From Chaetorhynchus papuensis (lineage: Eukaryota > Chordata > Aves > Passeriformes > Rhipiduridae), in the NCBI GenBank assembly GCA_013396525.1, contig VWYX01000012.1:702566-766565 (forward strand): a DNA stretch of 64,000 nucleotides. Reading direction: 5' to 3'. The notes below the pieces were generated by a model. That model did not search any database and was not told the DNA's origin. It was given only the letters and a program-made list of their open reading frames with translations. This document shows, in pieces, positions 26,396 to 36,213 of the stretch (positions are counted from its first letter, which is position 1; every line of letters starts with the position of its first letter). The translations under genes and the position numbers were made by a program.

Positions 26396-28094
26396 GATTT
26401 TGTAGACCACTGGTCAGCAGAATAAAATTTGGAAATGGGAAGGAATCAATGTCAACATGGATCTGTGAATACACTACAGTTTTTTTATTACTCTTAGATT
26501 TTTTAGAGTTTATTCAAGAAAGTTTCCAAAAACACATATGGAATTGTGCATCTATTGTACTCACTTGACATTCATTAGGGTTTAGGGGATTAAGTCCATC
26601 AAGCTCCATGGAAAAATCCCTCTGCCAGGATTCATACAAGGCTGCTCTTCTAAAGAAATCCCAGTGGGTAACTTAATAATGTCTTGGCCAAGGGGTAAAT
26701 CTCTTCAAAATTCCACAGCAGCTCATGCATACCAATGGGACTAAACCATGATATAGGGTCTGATTTTCAGCGAACGCTAGAGACAGCTCCACAAATTTAA
26801 AAATATAATGAAATCAGCTTTTCATATACCTTGGCATACTTTTTTTGTACAGTTAGCTAATGGAAAACAATCACGATAACAACCTGCACATTTATTAATT
26901 ATACATTCCAGAGAAAAAATTTATTTTAATACTGTGTCAACTGAAACCCAGTTAGGATTTAAAATCTTAAAAGATATAATGATATAATGATATACTGGAA
27001 CAATCTTGATTACAGGGTTAATTAGAGAGCAAGTAGTTTATTTTTTTATTAAAAATTAATAATTCATGCAACTTAATTGTTAGATAATGACGATTTTGTC
27101 TGCTATATGTATTTAAAAATTATAAAACTGTGCTTTACACCTATGATTTCAAGTATTCATTTTACTTAAAATACATGTCAAAGGATTGCTGTTAAACAGC
27201 TGTCAAAAATCTAATGCAAATGAAAATATTGCTCATTTAAAACAAAACACAAACACAATCCTATTAAGTCTGAGTTGCCAAGGCTTCTATTTCTTGCTTT
27301 ATCATGGAAAGCCACAAAGAATTCTCTTGACTTAATAGTCAGAATAAACCAGGACCATAAGCAGTCAAGAAATTCAGAGAGGCCAGTACTCTTAATAAAG
27401 TTGAAGGCTACAGACAGGAGCTCATGAGCTTTCCTTTAGATTTAATTCTGTATGTCCTTTTCTTCATGCACATGTGAGTAAATGGGAAAATTATTTCTGT
27501 TAGCTAAATATCCCATTTAAGCAGAAATGCAATGATCATGGTAGGTAAATATTGTGTGCACACTAACTCAATTTTCTCAGTACTATTCAGATGTGCTCAG
27601 TGCTTAAACCTGATAGAAGGAAAGGTTGTTTGTAATCTACAAACTGTATCAACTTATTTGCCCATATTTTTCTGGTTCTAATTTCCCAAGAAAATAAATT
27701 AATTTAAGTTTATGACTCCCTTTCAGAACACCTTTGCCCTTTGTCTCTCTTATTTCACTTATACCAGTCACAGCAGTTGTTACCTGGAAAGAATTTTTGA
27801 TAAGAGCCTCTCTGTGCTCCATGGGTGGAACTCCACATGACTCTAATGCTGCCTGCTGAGTTTACAGAACATACCAAGACAAAAACTGTGCATAGAAATT
27901 ACCAGGGAACATCACAGTCTCTCTTGAATGAGAAAGAAGATATGCTGACAATCCATACCCAGCAGCATCATAATCAGGATCATGGTGTCATGTTGGACAT
28001 ATTACCTCCCATACTCTCTAAATATGATCAGCACTAGAAACAATGAAAAATTTATATGTATCTACTGAAGCAGTTAATGGAATTTCCCACAGGA
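26396..28094. other. AT-rich non-coding stretch
   Basis: No gene recognised. A short tandem run of GATATAAT (about 2.75 units) lies at 26973-26994. No clear transposable element was seen before the CR1 at 28095. Confidence 0.55.
26973..26994. repeat. (GATATAAT)n short tandem repeat
   Basis: Two complete GATATAAT units followed by GATATA, with no interruptions. A minor low-complexity feature. Confidence 0.75.
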
Positions 28095-28302
28095 ATCATA
28101 GAATAATTTGGGGGGGCAAGGATCTTTGAAGGTCACCTAGTCCAACCCCCCTGCAAAGAGGGGTTCTTAACCAGATAAGGTTGCTCAGAGCCCCATCCAA
28201 CCTGACCTTCAGTGTTTCCAGGGATGGGGCATTCTCCACCTCTCTGGTCATCTTATTCCAGTGTTTTGCCATCTTTATTATTAAAAATTTGTTCCTTATA
28301 TC
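28095..28302 (-). mobile_element. CR1 LINE 3' fragment, minus strand
   Basis: The plus strand opens with ATCATAGAATAAT, the reverse of the usual CR1 end. It continues with GGTCACCTAGTCCAACCCCC, GGTTGCTCAGAGCCCCATCC, AACCTGACCTTCAGTGTTTC and TTATTCCAGTGTTTTGCCAT, all in the order expected for a CR1 3' end on the minus strand. The match fades near 28300, where a 5' truncation is expected. The minus-strand frame across 28096-28350 contains the corresponding CR1 C-terminal peptide and is not a host gene. Another CR1 tail in the opposite orientation starts about 65 bp downstream. Confidence 0.93.
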
Positions 28303-28366
28303 AGTATCCCATGATAGGACAACAGAAAAAGCACACAAATGGAAGTGCAAAAAAAAAAAAATCTAG

Positions 28367-28595
28367 TTAAACATAAGGAAGTGTCTTACTGTAAAACTGA
28401 TCAAATACCAGAAACAACCATAGAACAGGCTGCCCAGAGAGGCTGTGGCTTCTCTGCCACTGGTGATGTTCCCAACCCAACTGGACACAGTCTCGGGCAA
28501 CCTGCTTAATTGATTCTGCTTTGAGCAGGTATTTCGACAAGATAATCTCCACGGGTCCCTGCCAAACTCAGCCCTCTTGGATTCTATAGTCCTAA
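28367..28595 (+). mobile_element. CR1 LINE 3' fragment, plus strand
   Basis: It begins after an A-rich run (13 A at about 28349-28361) and shows a CR1 3' end in forward order: ACATAAGGAAGTGTCTTACTG, then GAACAGGCTGCCCAGAGAGG, the degraded CTGGACACAGTC, GATAATCTCCACGGGTCCCT, GCCAAACTCAGCCCTCTTGG and ATTCTATAG. Divergence looks higher than in the copy at 14083. Together with 28095-28302 it forms a divergent pair: the 5' (truncated) sides face each other and the 3' tails point outward. The minus-strand open frames at 28363-28656 are antisense to this repeat. Confidence 0.88.
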
Positions 28596-29569
28596 GCGTT
28601 TTTCTCATCTTTGTAACTCCAGCCAGCCTTTTGGCTCTCATATTTCCTTGGAGCATAAATATTTAGGGACACAGTTCAGTTTAAGTTTACATTGTATTTT
28701 CAAAATTACAGAATCTGCCTTGCTGTTCATACCCTTATTCTCTAAGATGCTTAAGGTCTTTGTTAAAGTGAAGCAATATTGCATTTGTCACACTGCCATG
28801 CACTAAGTACTATTTTAAATCGGTGATGTTCACTGCAGAAAGTGCTAAGATGACTACTTTTTCTGGACTGGAATAGAAAAGAAAAGCACATATTTGCAAG
28901 ATAAAAAACATGTTAATAGAGGCCTGTTTATCACAACACATAGTATAAAGTGATGATTAAACAAGCTTGCACATGCGGTAAATGAAAATTATACACAAAA
29001 TCAAAATTCATGCCTGTATCTGTAAAGATAAATTGAGCACTGTGTAAGTCTAGGGATGTTTTTCCCTTCTTTTGGAAAATGTCTACTTCACTTTGAATGA
29101 TAACATAATGTAACTAAAAACAGCACTAAAAGCAAGAAATACCAAGGAAAGCAGGAACAAACTCAATGCAGCAATCTAAAAACCATGACTGAAAGCTTCC
29201 TCTTCCCTCCCACCACTACCATTTAAATTCAGTTAGTACAAGGTGTGGTCTTACATCACGTAATACTGTTATGAATGAACAGTCTCTCCCTCTTTTTTGT
29301 TTCAATAAATACTGAGCATGCTTCTGAACAGTGCCCTTTGCTAGTGAAGTCCAGAAGTCAAGACAGCAAGTAGGAGATTTATGACAATATTTTTTATGTT
29401 GGGATCAGTAACTTCTTATAGAGACTTGAATCATAAGTTTTCTCAAATCATATTTGGTTACCAGTTCTAGATTGTGATAATGAAGAGAAAAACACTTATA
29501 AGCATAAAACCCAACAGCTTGGACATGCTGTATGAAGGAAATGAGTCAAAAGATGGTTCAACCTACCGA
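28596..29569. other. AT-rich non-coding stretch
   Basis: No gene or recognisable repeat seen between the CR1 tail and the decayed CR1 body that starts near 29570. Confidence 0.5.
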
Positions 29570-31368
29570 ATGCTTGGGAAACCTGAACATTAATACAAGA
29601 AGTGTGGGGAAGAAACAAGAGAAGCTGAAGAGGAGTACTTAAAAATAAGCATTTAATGACTAGCAGTACAGAACTTTAGTAAATTACACATGTTACTGCA
29701 ACAGAAAAGGCCACCATGCTCATGCATGACACTTGAGATCCAAATTTGGGAAATTATCCTTGCTGAAAGTCTAGAAATGTGTTAGTGTCTATTGGAGATG
29801 ACTAAATCATTAAAATGCAGCGGAAAGAACTTTTGTCAACAAATACCACAACTACCAAACACAATACAAGGTAATAATCTACATTACCCAGTAAACCTTT
29901 AAAAACAGAATAAATACAGTACAACAGGGATTAATCTGTAAATTAGGGTGCTGATAAGTCATAGAGATGCACATGCACATACAGGAGGCAGAAAAAACCA
30001 ATCTGTGCAAAGACTGTTTTATACTTAATCAACAGAAAGGAAGAGAAACACAGCTTGGATGAAAATGACCATGGTATGGTAAGAGCTAATGAAACTTGGG
30101 AAAGAAAGGGGGCTGGATAGCAGAATAGGAACAGATAGACTTTAAGAAAAGAAAGTTCAACAGATTCAGCAAATCCTTTAGGAAAACAAGTAATGACTGG
30201 AAAAAAAAATTACAAGGAGTGGCAGTTCCACAAAAATTACCTATCCCAATATAGAAGTTGAAAATAACTACATCAGAAGCTTGTCACCAGTGTCAAGCCA
30301 AAGTAGGAAGCAAAGAGAACGTGGAAATAGGTCAATTATACTAAAAATATAGTAGGAGTATGTAAAAGAAAATTAGAAATATCACAGCATAAGATGGAAA
30401 GAAGCCAGTAAAGAATTCAAAGACAACAAGAAATCATTGTAGATGTTAGGAGTAAGAGAATTATGTGGCAGTCTAGTACTGACTGGAGAAGGAAAGCTAT
30501 CAGAATCCCAGGACAGCTCACATGCTGAATGATATTCTTGCTTTAAAATGTTAACTGCAAGCAGGTGGGTAGAATGATTAACACCAAAGAAAAGAGTTTG
30601 GAATAAAGAAAAACAGATTAAAACAAGCTACTCATACTGCCTGATGAACTCACTGAACTAGATGCAACAAATCAGACATATTAAAACTCATTAGGTATCT
30701 GTGAGGAACTGGAAAGCCAGAAATGTCATTTGCAGTATCTGTCACTAAAAGGGAATATAGGAACCATAAATCACAGGTTTGGAAGCATAGCTGAATTAAT
30801 TAAATTTCCCTTCACCCCCCAACTGATCACAAATAACAAGGGAACTGAAAAATATGGTTATGCCCAAGAGCTGGTATGTATTGGTCCAGGACAAAGCATG
30901 TCAAACTAATTTTCTAATTTTCTTCTCTGACACGGCAACAGGTCATTTCAATGAGGAAGAAATATTGTGTATATTGATTTTTGTAAAGCTTTTGACACAA
31001 CATATTCTATTAGGTGAACCAGCAAAGTACAATCATCAGAAAAGTAATGAAGAACAGGCACAAAAATGTTTGGGATAACCAGGCTTATGAAATTATTATT
31101 AGTAGTTTACTATGAAAAGGGTAAAAGTTACTCACCACAGTTACAGAGGCTCATTCAGAGGTGTATTCTATGCAATATTTTCATTACTAACCTAAAGAAA
31201 GGAAGAGAGAGTACATTTATTAAATATGCACCTCCCACCAAAAAAAGAAAGGCCCTATGTACATTGGGGGAGAGGTCTAGAATTCACAGTGGTTTTGACA
31301 AACTGAAAAAAAAATCTGACACTAAATTGTTAAAGATTAAAAACAGACTTAAATTCCTTCCTAAGTGA
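29570..31368 (+). mobile_element. Decayed CR1-clade LINE coding region (endonuclease start to reverse transcriptase)
   Basis: This is a plus-strand relic of the CR1 pol gene, broken by frameshifts and stops. Around 29583-29632 the reading LNINTRSVGKKQEKLK resembles the start of the CR1 endonuclease domain (consensus like YTNARSMGNKQEELE). A possible ETW motif lies near 30090. Around 30400, KEFKDNKKS resembles the segment before the reverse transcriptase. At 30961-30999 the frame reads IVYIDFCKAFDT, which is reverse transcriptase motif A of CR1/L3-type LINEs. About 170 nt later ILCNIFITNLKKG matches the block before motif C. The catalytic YADD box appears as YAPP, so the enzyme is dead. The frame upstream of motif A (CQTNFLIFF, from 30888) is shifted relative to motif A. 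Spacing near the 5' end is longer than expected, which suggests an insertion or poor alignment there. Confidence is high for 30850-31368 and lower upstream. Confidence 0.72.
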
Positions 31369-31371
31369 AGC

Positions 31372-33465
31372 ACGAGGCAGGAATATCACACCATTACAAA
31401 CATATAACAAAATTAATGTTATAAATGTTTGTGCCCATTTAGTAAACATATATAACTTAAAAACATAAAAACCACAGTGCATATGCATACAAACCTACAT
31501 ACACACAATAAATAATGTGAAAAAATCCTTGTCACAATGGTTCTGTAGTCACTGTGGGCAAAGCTTCAGCAAGACTAGTATTGCCTCTGCGAAACAAATG
31601 AAGCTGTGCTTTAGCAAAGACATGGACAAACTGAGGTAGATTATCAGAGATTTAGGAAGCATAACAAAAGAAAGAGCAAGAGAGAATGCTTCAATTTGAT
31701 AGTTACAGTAGAGAAGTGAAAGACTAAAGGGCCTAAGCTATACTAACACACCAGTTTAGAGACTGAGAAAAATCTCTGATTGTAATGAAGAAAAAGTGAA
31801 ATTAATTGCCTAGGGTAGCCATGGCATACTTATCACTGGATGATTTTATAAACAATTATACAAACATTTGTTAGGAAGTACACAGCTGTAATTTATTCTG
31901 CCTTGAGGGTCTCCCAGATTTCTTCTTCCACGATTCTGCCATCCAGAGTAGTCATTAATTTAACAGATAAGGTACTCACACAAAATAAAGGTGTTCTGGT
32001 ATCAAGTTTCTGCTCTTACCTAGACAAATAAATATTTAACAAGTGCTTTGGCCCCTGACTTGCATGCTGATCATGCTCCAACTCCTGAATTACCACTGCA
32101 CTGGGAATCTCAGGTGTTCTCTCATTTGTTTACCTACAGGAAATTTCTGTACCTAGAAGACAACAGACTGATATGAATTTTGTGCACATTCTTGTAGTTA
32201 ATGAATTTTTCCACAGTAAAAACTATTTAGGCTGTGATTCTTTCCTACTTGACTTAATGCAGCTTCCTGCATTCATTTGAATCTCTTGGGATGGGGCAAA
32301 CATCTCAGTTGGTATGTCCAGAGTTTAGCCAATTTCCTTGCACTTAACACACTAACTTTGATATAGCTACACATAGGTGGGACGAATCTTCAAATTCAAA
32401 ATCTGCTTACCTACATTACCTTGCAAAATTAAGAGCATCATAGTCTGACCTTTAACATTCTCAGCTTCCATTTCAGCTCTCATCCAACAGAGATGATAGC
32501 TTGACACCTTAAAGTTATTTTATGCATATTCTGATTGTATTAACTATTTTTAGCTGTCTTTTTTAAGTGAAGTGTGTGAGTAAGCACATTTTGCCAAACT
32601 GCAAAGTTCAGCAATGCTTTTAAAGGCATAAGCTCCTTTGAGGTTTAATTCAGTCTTTTCCCAAGCAGTATGGTTTCAATCCAAACTCCAAAATATCGTC
32701 ATTTCACTTTGTGTTCTCAAGGCAACAAAGTGGCAAAAACCCCCAAAACCTAACCCCAAACCCCTCATTACTTCAAACTTAACAAGCCTCCTCTATTATT
32801 AATGTGATGTAAAATTTTTCCCTGATCACCGTATTCTGAGCTTACCTAGCAATGACATTCCACCCTTTAGCTAAGAGCACACAGCTTTGAATGGAAATAG
32901 CTTAGAGGCTTCCATTATTTTAAGTTCTCTGGGAATGACAGCAGTGCAAGCTATGTAATGTTTGCTGTGTTCAGGCCAGGCCTTGCTGTTCTCCAGAGAT
33001 AGCTGGGCTGGATCCTGCAGATGAACTCCTCAGCCCAAATGCTGCAATTCTCAGAATGCTGCAATGTGGATGCCATGGACAGGCTTGCTGAGGGACAGCA
33101 TATGGAGGCTGATAAAGGGAGGAGAATGGGATTATTCCAAAGTGATGAGGAAAGGCAAATCCAGCATGTAACGTGACTGATGCTAATGAAACCACTAAAA
33201 TGTAATCGCTGCCTGAGTGAGAGGTTTAGTAAGGATCGATGAAGGGAACAACTCATGGCAGTGCCAGATCAGTGGTAATATGGGAACACCAAATGTGAAT
33301 CCACCAAAAATCCTATACTGTAGAATTTTACTCTAGTAATTCTACATGAGAAAATAATAAAGTGAATACAGAGAAAAGTTGGCTATTTCTTTAAAACTGA
33401 TTTTTTTAAAGGAGAATTTAAACAGATTCAAATATGAAAACTGTGAAGAGAGGTAAGGTAGAATT
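31372..33465. other. AT-rich non-coding stretch
   Basis: No gene or clear repeat recognised. Minus-strand frames at 32951-33256 overlap each other in two phases and look like chance. A C/A-rich run at about 32735-32765 is not a telomeric repeat. Confidence 0.55.
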
Positions 33466-33686
33466 GCGCTGTGGGCTGTGGGATGTGCCTGCAGAGGCAC
33501 ATGGTGGCACAAAGAAGCAGCACAAAGGAGCACGTGGCGGCACAGAGGGGCTTGTCTCCAGCGGAGCCTGGGGGGAGGAGGTGTCACACAGCAGACCCCT
33601 ACAGAGGGGAGCCTGCCGGGAGCTGATGGACGGGTGAACAGCAAGTGATCCCCCCACAGAAGGACATTTAGAAAGTGTGCTACTGA
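33466..33686. other. GC-rich segment just upstream of a small LTR
   Basis: This segment is clearly richer in G and C than its surroundings and contains repeated GGCAC-type words (GGCACATGGT, GGCACAAAG, GGCGGCACAG). It may be the 5' part (U3) of the LTR whose TATA box and AATAAA lie just downstream, or a separate insertion. Open frames on both strands (33342-33644, 33418-33657, 33434-33637) reflect the GC content, not a known protein. Confidence 0.45.
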
Positions 33687-33825
33687 TGTGGCAACATGGG
33701 ATAGGTCACACAGTGAGAATTACCATATAAGGAAATACTGTGCCTTGGAAAAGTGTATAAAACCAGCTCAGTTCTTTGAATAAACAATTCAGATTCCCTG
33801 CCAGTCTGGGTCCGTGTCTCAATCA
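33687..33825 (+). mobile_element. Small LTR-like element with TATA box and AATAAA
   Basis: It starts TGTGGCAACATGG and ends at about CTCAATCA. CTGA flanks both sides (33683-33686 and 33826-33829; ACTGA if the end is one base shorter), which would be a 4- or 5-bp target duplication. It contains TATAAAA at 33756-33762 and AATAAA at 33779-33784, then a pyrimidine/GT-rich end (CTGGGTCCGTGTCTC). This is the compact promoter/polyadenylation layout of a retroviral LTR with short R. At 139 bp it would be unusually short, so the true 5' end may lie in the GC-rich segment upstream. No internal retroviral genes are seen, so it is probably a solo LTR. Confidence 0.6.
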
Positions 33826-33829
33826 CTGA

Positions 33830-35489
33830 CAAAAACAAGCATAATTTTATCTTGAGGTTCTCTGTTTGGCAATCTAAGTCAGAAAATTAATGGGAATCTT
33901 GCAAGAATGGTTCTGCAGTTCAATCAGTCCTGAGATAAACCTTTAAATATAACTAAGGCATAGGTCAATCTTCCTTGAAAATATGAAACAAAGTAAAATT
34001 CCCTTCTTCTGCAGAACTATAAACATTAGTAAATGCGGATATTGCAGGATGATATTTTCATATTTCATATTGTGATGAAAACAATTGTAGAAACTTGAGG
34101 TAGTTTTCAAAGTAACTCCTTACTGATTAATCTTATGAATATGCTGTCATTTATATATGCTGCAAATAGCTACAACCAGCAGAAAAAATGCTATTTTACA
34201 ATACATATAACTCAAATTGCATCTTAATTAATTTGGTATCTCCTTTCACCATATATATGATCAGAATTTTAAATAACATGCTTTGTGTTTTTATCTAAAA
34301 TTTGGTCATGGTAAATCACATAATATAGAAATATATAATTTATGCAGGCATGCAACGGAAAGACAATTAGAAACACCCTAGTTTGATTTCACACAGCATA
34401 ATTTTGCCTCCCTAGGCAGTGATTACTTTTTAGTGGTTTTATTAGCGTCAGTCTTAAGAGTTCATTCTGATTTTTTAGATTATTCTTTTCAAAATAAATT
34501 TGCCTTAAGCAGAAGTACTTTTTTATTACTCTTCCACATCTCTGTGTTCTTAAACATTTTATTCTTCCTTGGTTATACTATTCTTTACCTCCAAAAGTAT
34601 TTTTACTGACACAATTCACTGCTTTGCCTGATCAGTGACATAAACTATGCTATGGTCTGTGAACAGGACACAGTCAGAGGCAACAGCCACGGGGGCAGCT
34701 ATGATGTGCTACAGCAGCACTGCGACAGGGCAAATGCTCTCCAGGCTCTGGCCTTATGCCACTGTACATCTTCCCTGTGGAAATGTGGTCAAATGTCATA
34801 ATTCCAGCTTGCTTCTGCTCAGTCATCTTTTATCCCTGCACACAGAGCACCTGTGGAGAGGCACAGAAGCCAAACTAGGCTGGCAGCACCAGTCTGTGCT
34901 TGCTGGCTTTCCACGGGAGGTAGCACCAGACACTGAAATTCCTCGTGGTGTTTTCTAGCCCAGGTAAACAGCATTGTGTTTCCAACTGAAATGCTACTCC
35001 AATAGTATGTGAAGTTATAAATAAAAGAATCTGAATATATCCTACAACATTAACACAAAGAGAAAGGCTTCATTGGCTGTAATGACACACCTCTGATCAG
35101 CATTTTAACATCTCACGACTGTGAATTCCTTTATGTAAAAGGGGATCATTTCAAGCAAACGTGTGCAGAAAACTCTTCAATTTATGTTACTGTCTGCAAA
35201 AATACTGCTTTAGAAAAACTCTTCATCTTCCTGGATATTCTTTATGACATTTTTCTTTAATTATCTCAGATGTAAACATTAGAGAAAGGACTAATTAATT
35301 AGAAAGCCTTTTGCGCTAGACACCCGATGTCTAGAAAAATTAGTATTTGTTCTTTAGAGGGTCTGGGAACTGATGAAAGAAGTAATCTGAATTAGCTGCA
35401 GATAGTTTGCATTAGTGGATAATTAATTTTCTTCATATTTTGTCCTAGATTTCATTAGGCAACAGTTGTAAACATGTCTGTGCTAGTAA
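33830..35489. other. AT-rich non-coding stretch with a possible regulatory block near 35.3 kb
   Basis: No gene recognised. A slightly GC-richer patch at 34647-34958 is open on the plus strand (103 codons) but unrecognised. The sequence around 35285-35460 has features often seen in conserved enhancers and is listed separately. Confidence 0.5.
35291..35334. promoter_or_regulatory. Dense palindromic motif cluster, possible enhancer
   Basis: CTAATTAATTAG at 35291-35302 is a perfect 12-bp palindrome of two TAAT homeodomain cores. Thirteen bases further, CTAGACA and TGTCTAG (35316-35322 and 35328-35334) form a dyad around CCCGA and contain AGAC/GTCT Smad-type half sites. The surrounding DNA to about 35460 is AT-rich with further TAAT/ATTA words. 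A developmental enhancer is an inference from motif content only. Confidence 0.3.
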
Positions 35490-35783
35490 AAGAATGTCAG
35501 AATGTTTAGATTATGACTCCTCAGGAAAAAAAGAATGCAAGAGATGTTGGGGAAGATGAAACAGGAAAGCCTTATTGCCTGGCAAAAGATGCTGAGAACA
35601 TGGAAACTATAGGTGAAATTGAGATGAAAGCATACTTTGAGATACCAGGCCTCAGTTACTGAACAACTGGAAAACAATGGTGTGGCCGGCTGAAGAGAAT
35701 CCCCTTTGATTGAACAATACCCTCTGCCAGCAGACAGGTCCAAGGGTCAGAGCAGACCCTACTGGCTTGGCAGAAAAGGTCCA

Positions 35784-35843
35784 NNNNNNNNNNNNNNNNN
35801 NNNNNNNNNNNNNNNNNNNNNNNNNNNNNNNNNNNNNNNNNNN
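35784..35843. other. Assembly gap (60 N)
   Basis: Unresolved bases inside an LTR. The gap length may be an estimate, and anything about this part of the LTR is unknown. The two open frames crossing it are artefacts. Confidence 0.99.
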
Positions 35844-35958
35844 TCTTATAGGCTGTATGTAAATGCTATAAGATTTATATCTTGTACTAGATTGGTTGAT
35901 GAAAATTAAAATATTCAACATAGAAGAAGATTTATTGTACTGTAAAGGAGAATCTCGT

Positions 35959-36064
35959 ACTTCTTTTTACTCTTACTCTTGTTCTTACTCTTACTCTTGC
36001 TCTCTCTCACATCTCTCTTGCTTCTCTTACACCTATTAAGATCTCTTAGCTCTCTCTCTTTCTT
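35959..36064. repeat. Pyrimidine-rich tract with (TTACTC)n core
   Basis: TTACTC-like hexamers recur from about 35967 to 35999, followed by CT-rich dinucleotide runs with few purines on the plus strand. It lies inside the LTR at 35495-36208. Long polypyrimidine tracts can form triplexes and are hard to sequence and assemble, which may relate to the nearby gap. Confidence 0.8.
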
Positions 36065-36213
36065 CTGGCTTGCTTCTAGCTGCGGCTGGCAGCTCCAAGC
36101 AGGCCCTCTGTACACAAGCCTTGAGCAATAAACCTCATGCTCTAAAACCAGACTTCAGAGATCTCGTCTCCATCCATCCCAACCGTCCAAGCCGAGACAA
36201 ACTCAACAAAGAG

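Larger units (their letters stand above)
35495..36208 (+). mobile_element. LTR (probable solo), ERVL-like, containing an assembly gap
   Basis: The 3' part is plainly an LTR: AATAAA at 36127-36132 followed by a C-rich end that finishes ACTCAACA near 36208. The most plausible start is TGTCAGAATG at 35495, giving AAGAA/AAGAG flanks (35490-35494, 36209-36213), a 5-bp target duplication with one mismatch and a total length of about 714 bp including the gap. An alternative start is TGTGGCCGGC near 35681. The middle holds 60 N at 35784-35843 and a long pyrimidine-rich run at 35959-36064. No retroviral gene is seen on either side. The boundaries are less certain than the identity. Confidence 0.68.

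Noticed and set aside
28096..28656. Several open frames on the minus strand
   Set aside because: They are translations of CR1 3' ends, not host genes.
32735..32765. C/A-rich run resembling an interstitial telomere repeat
   Set aside because: The units are irregular and are not CCCTAA repeats.
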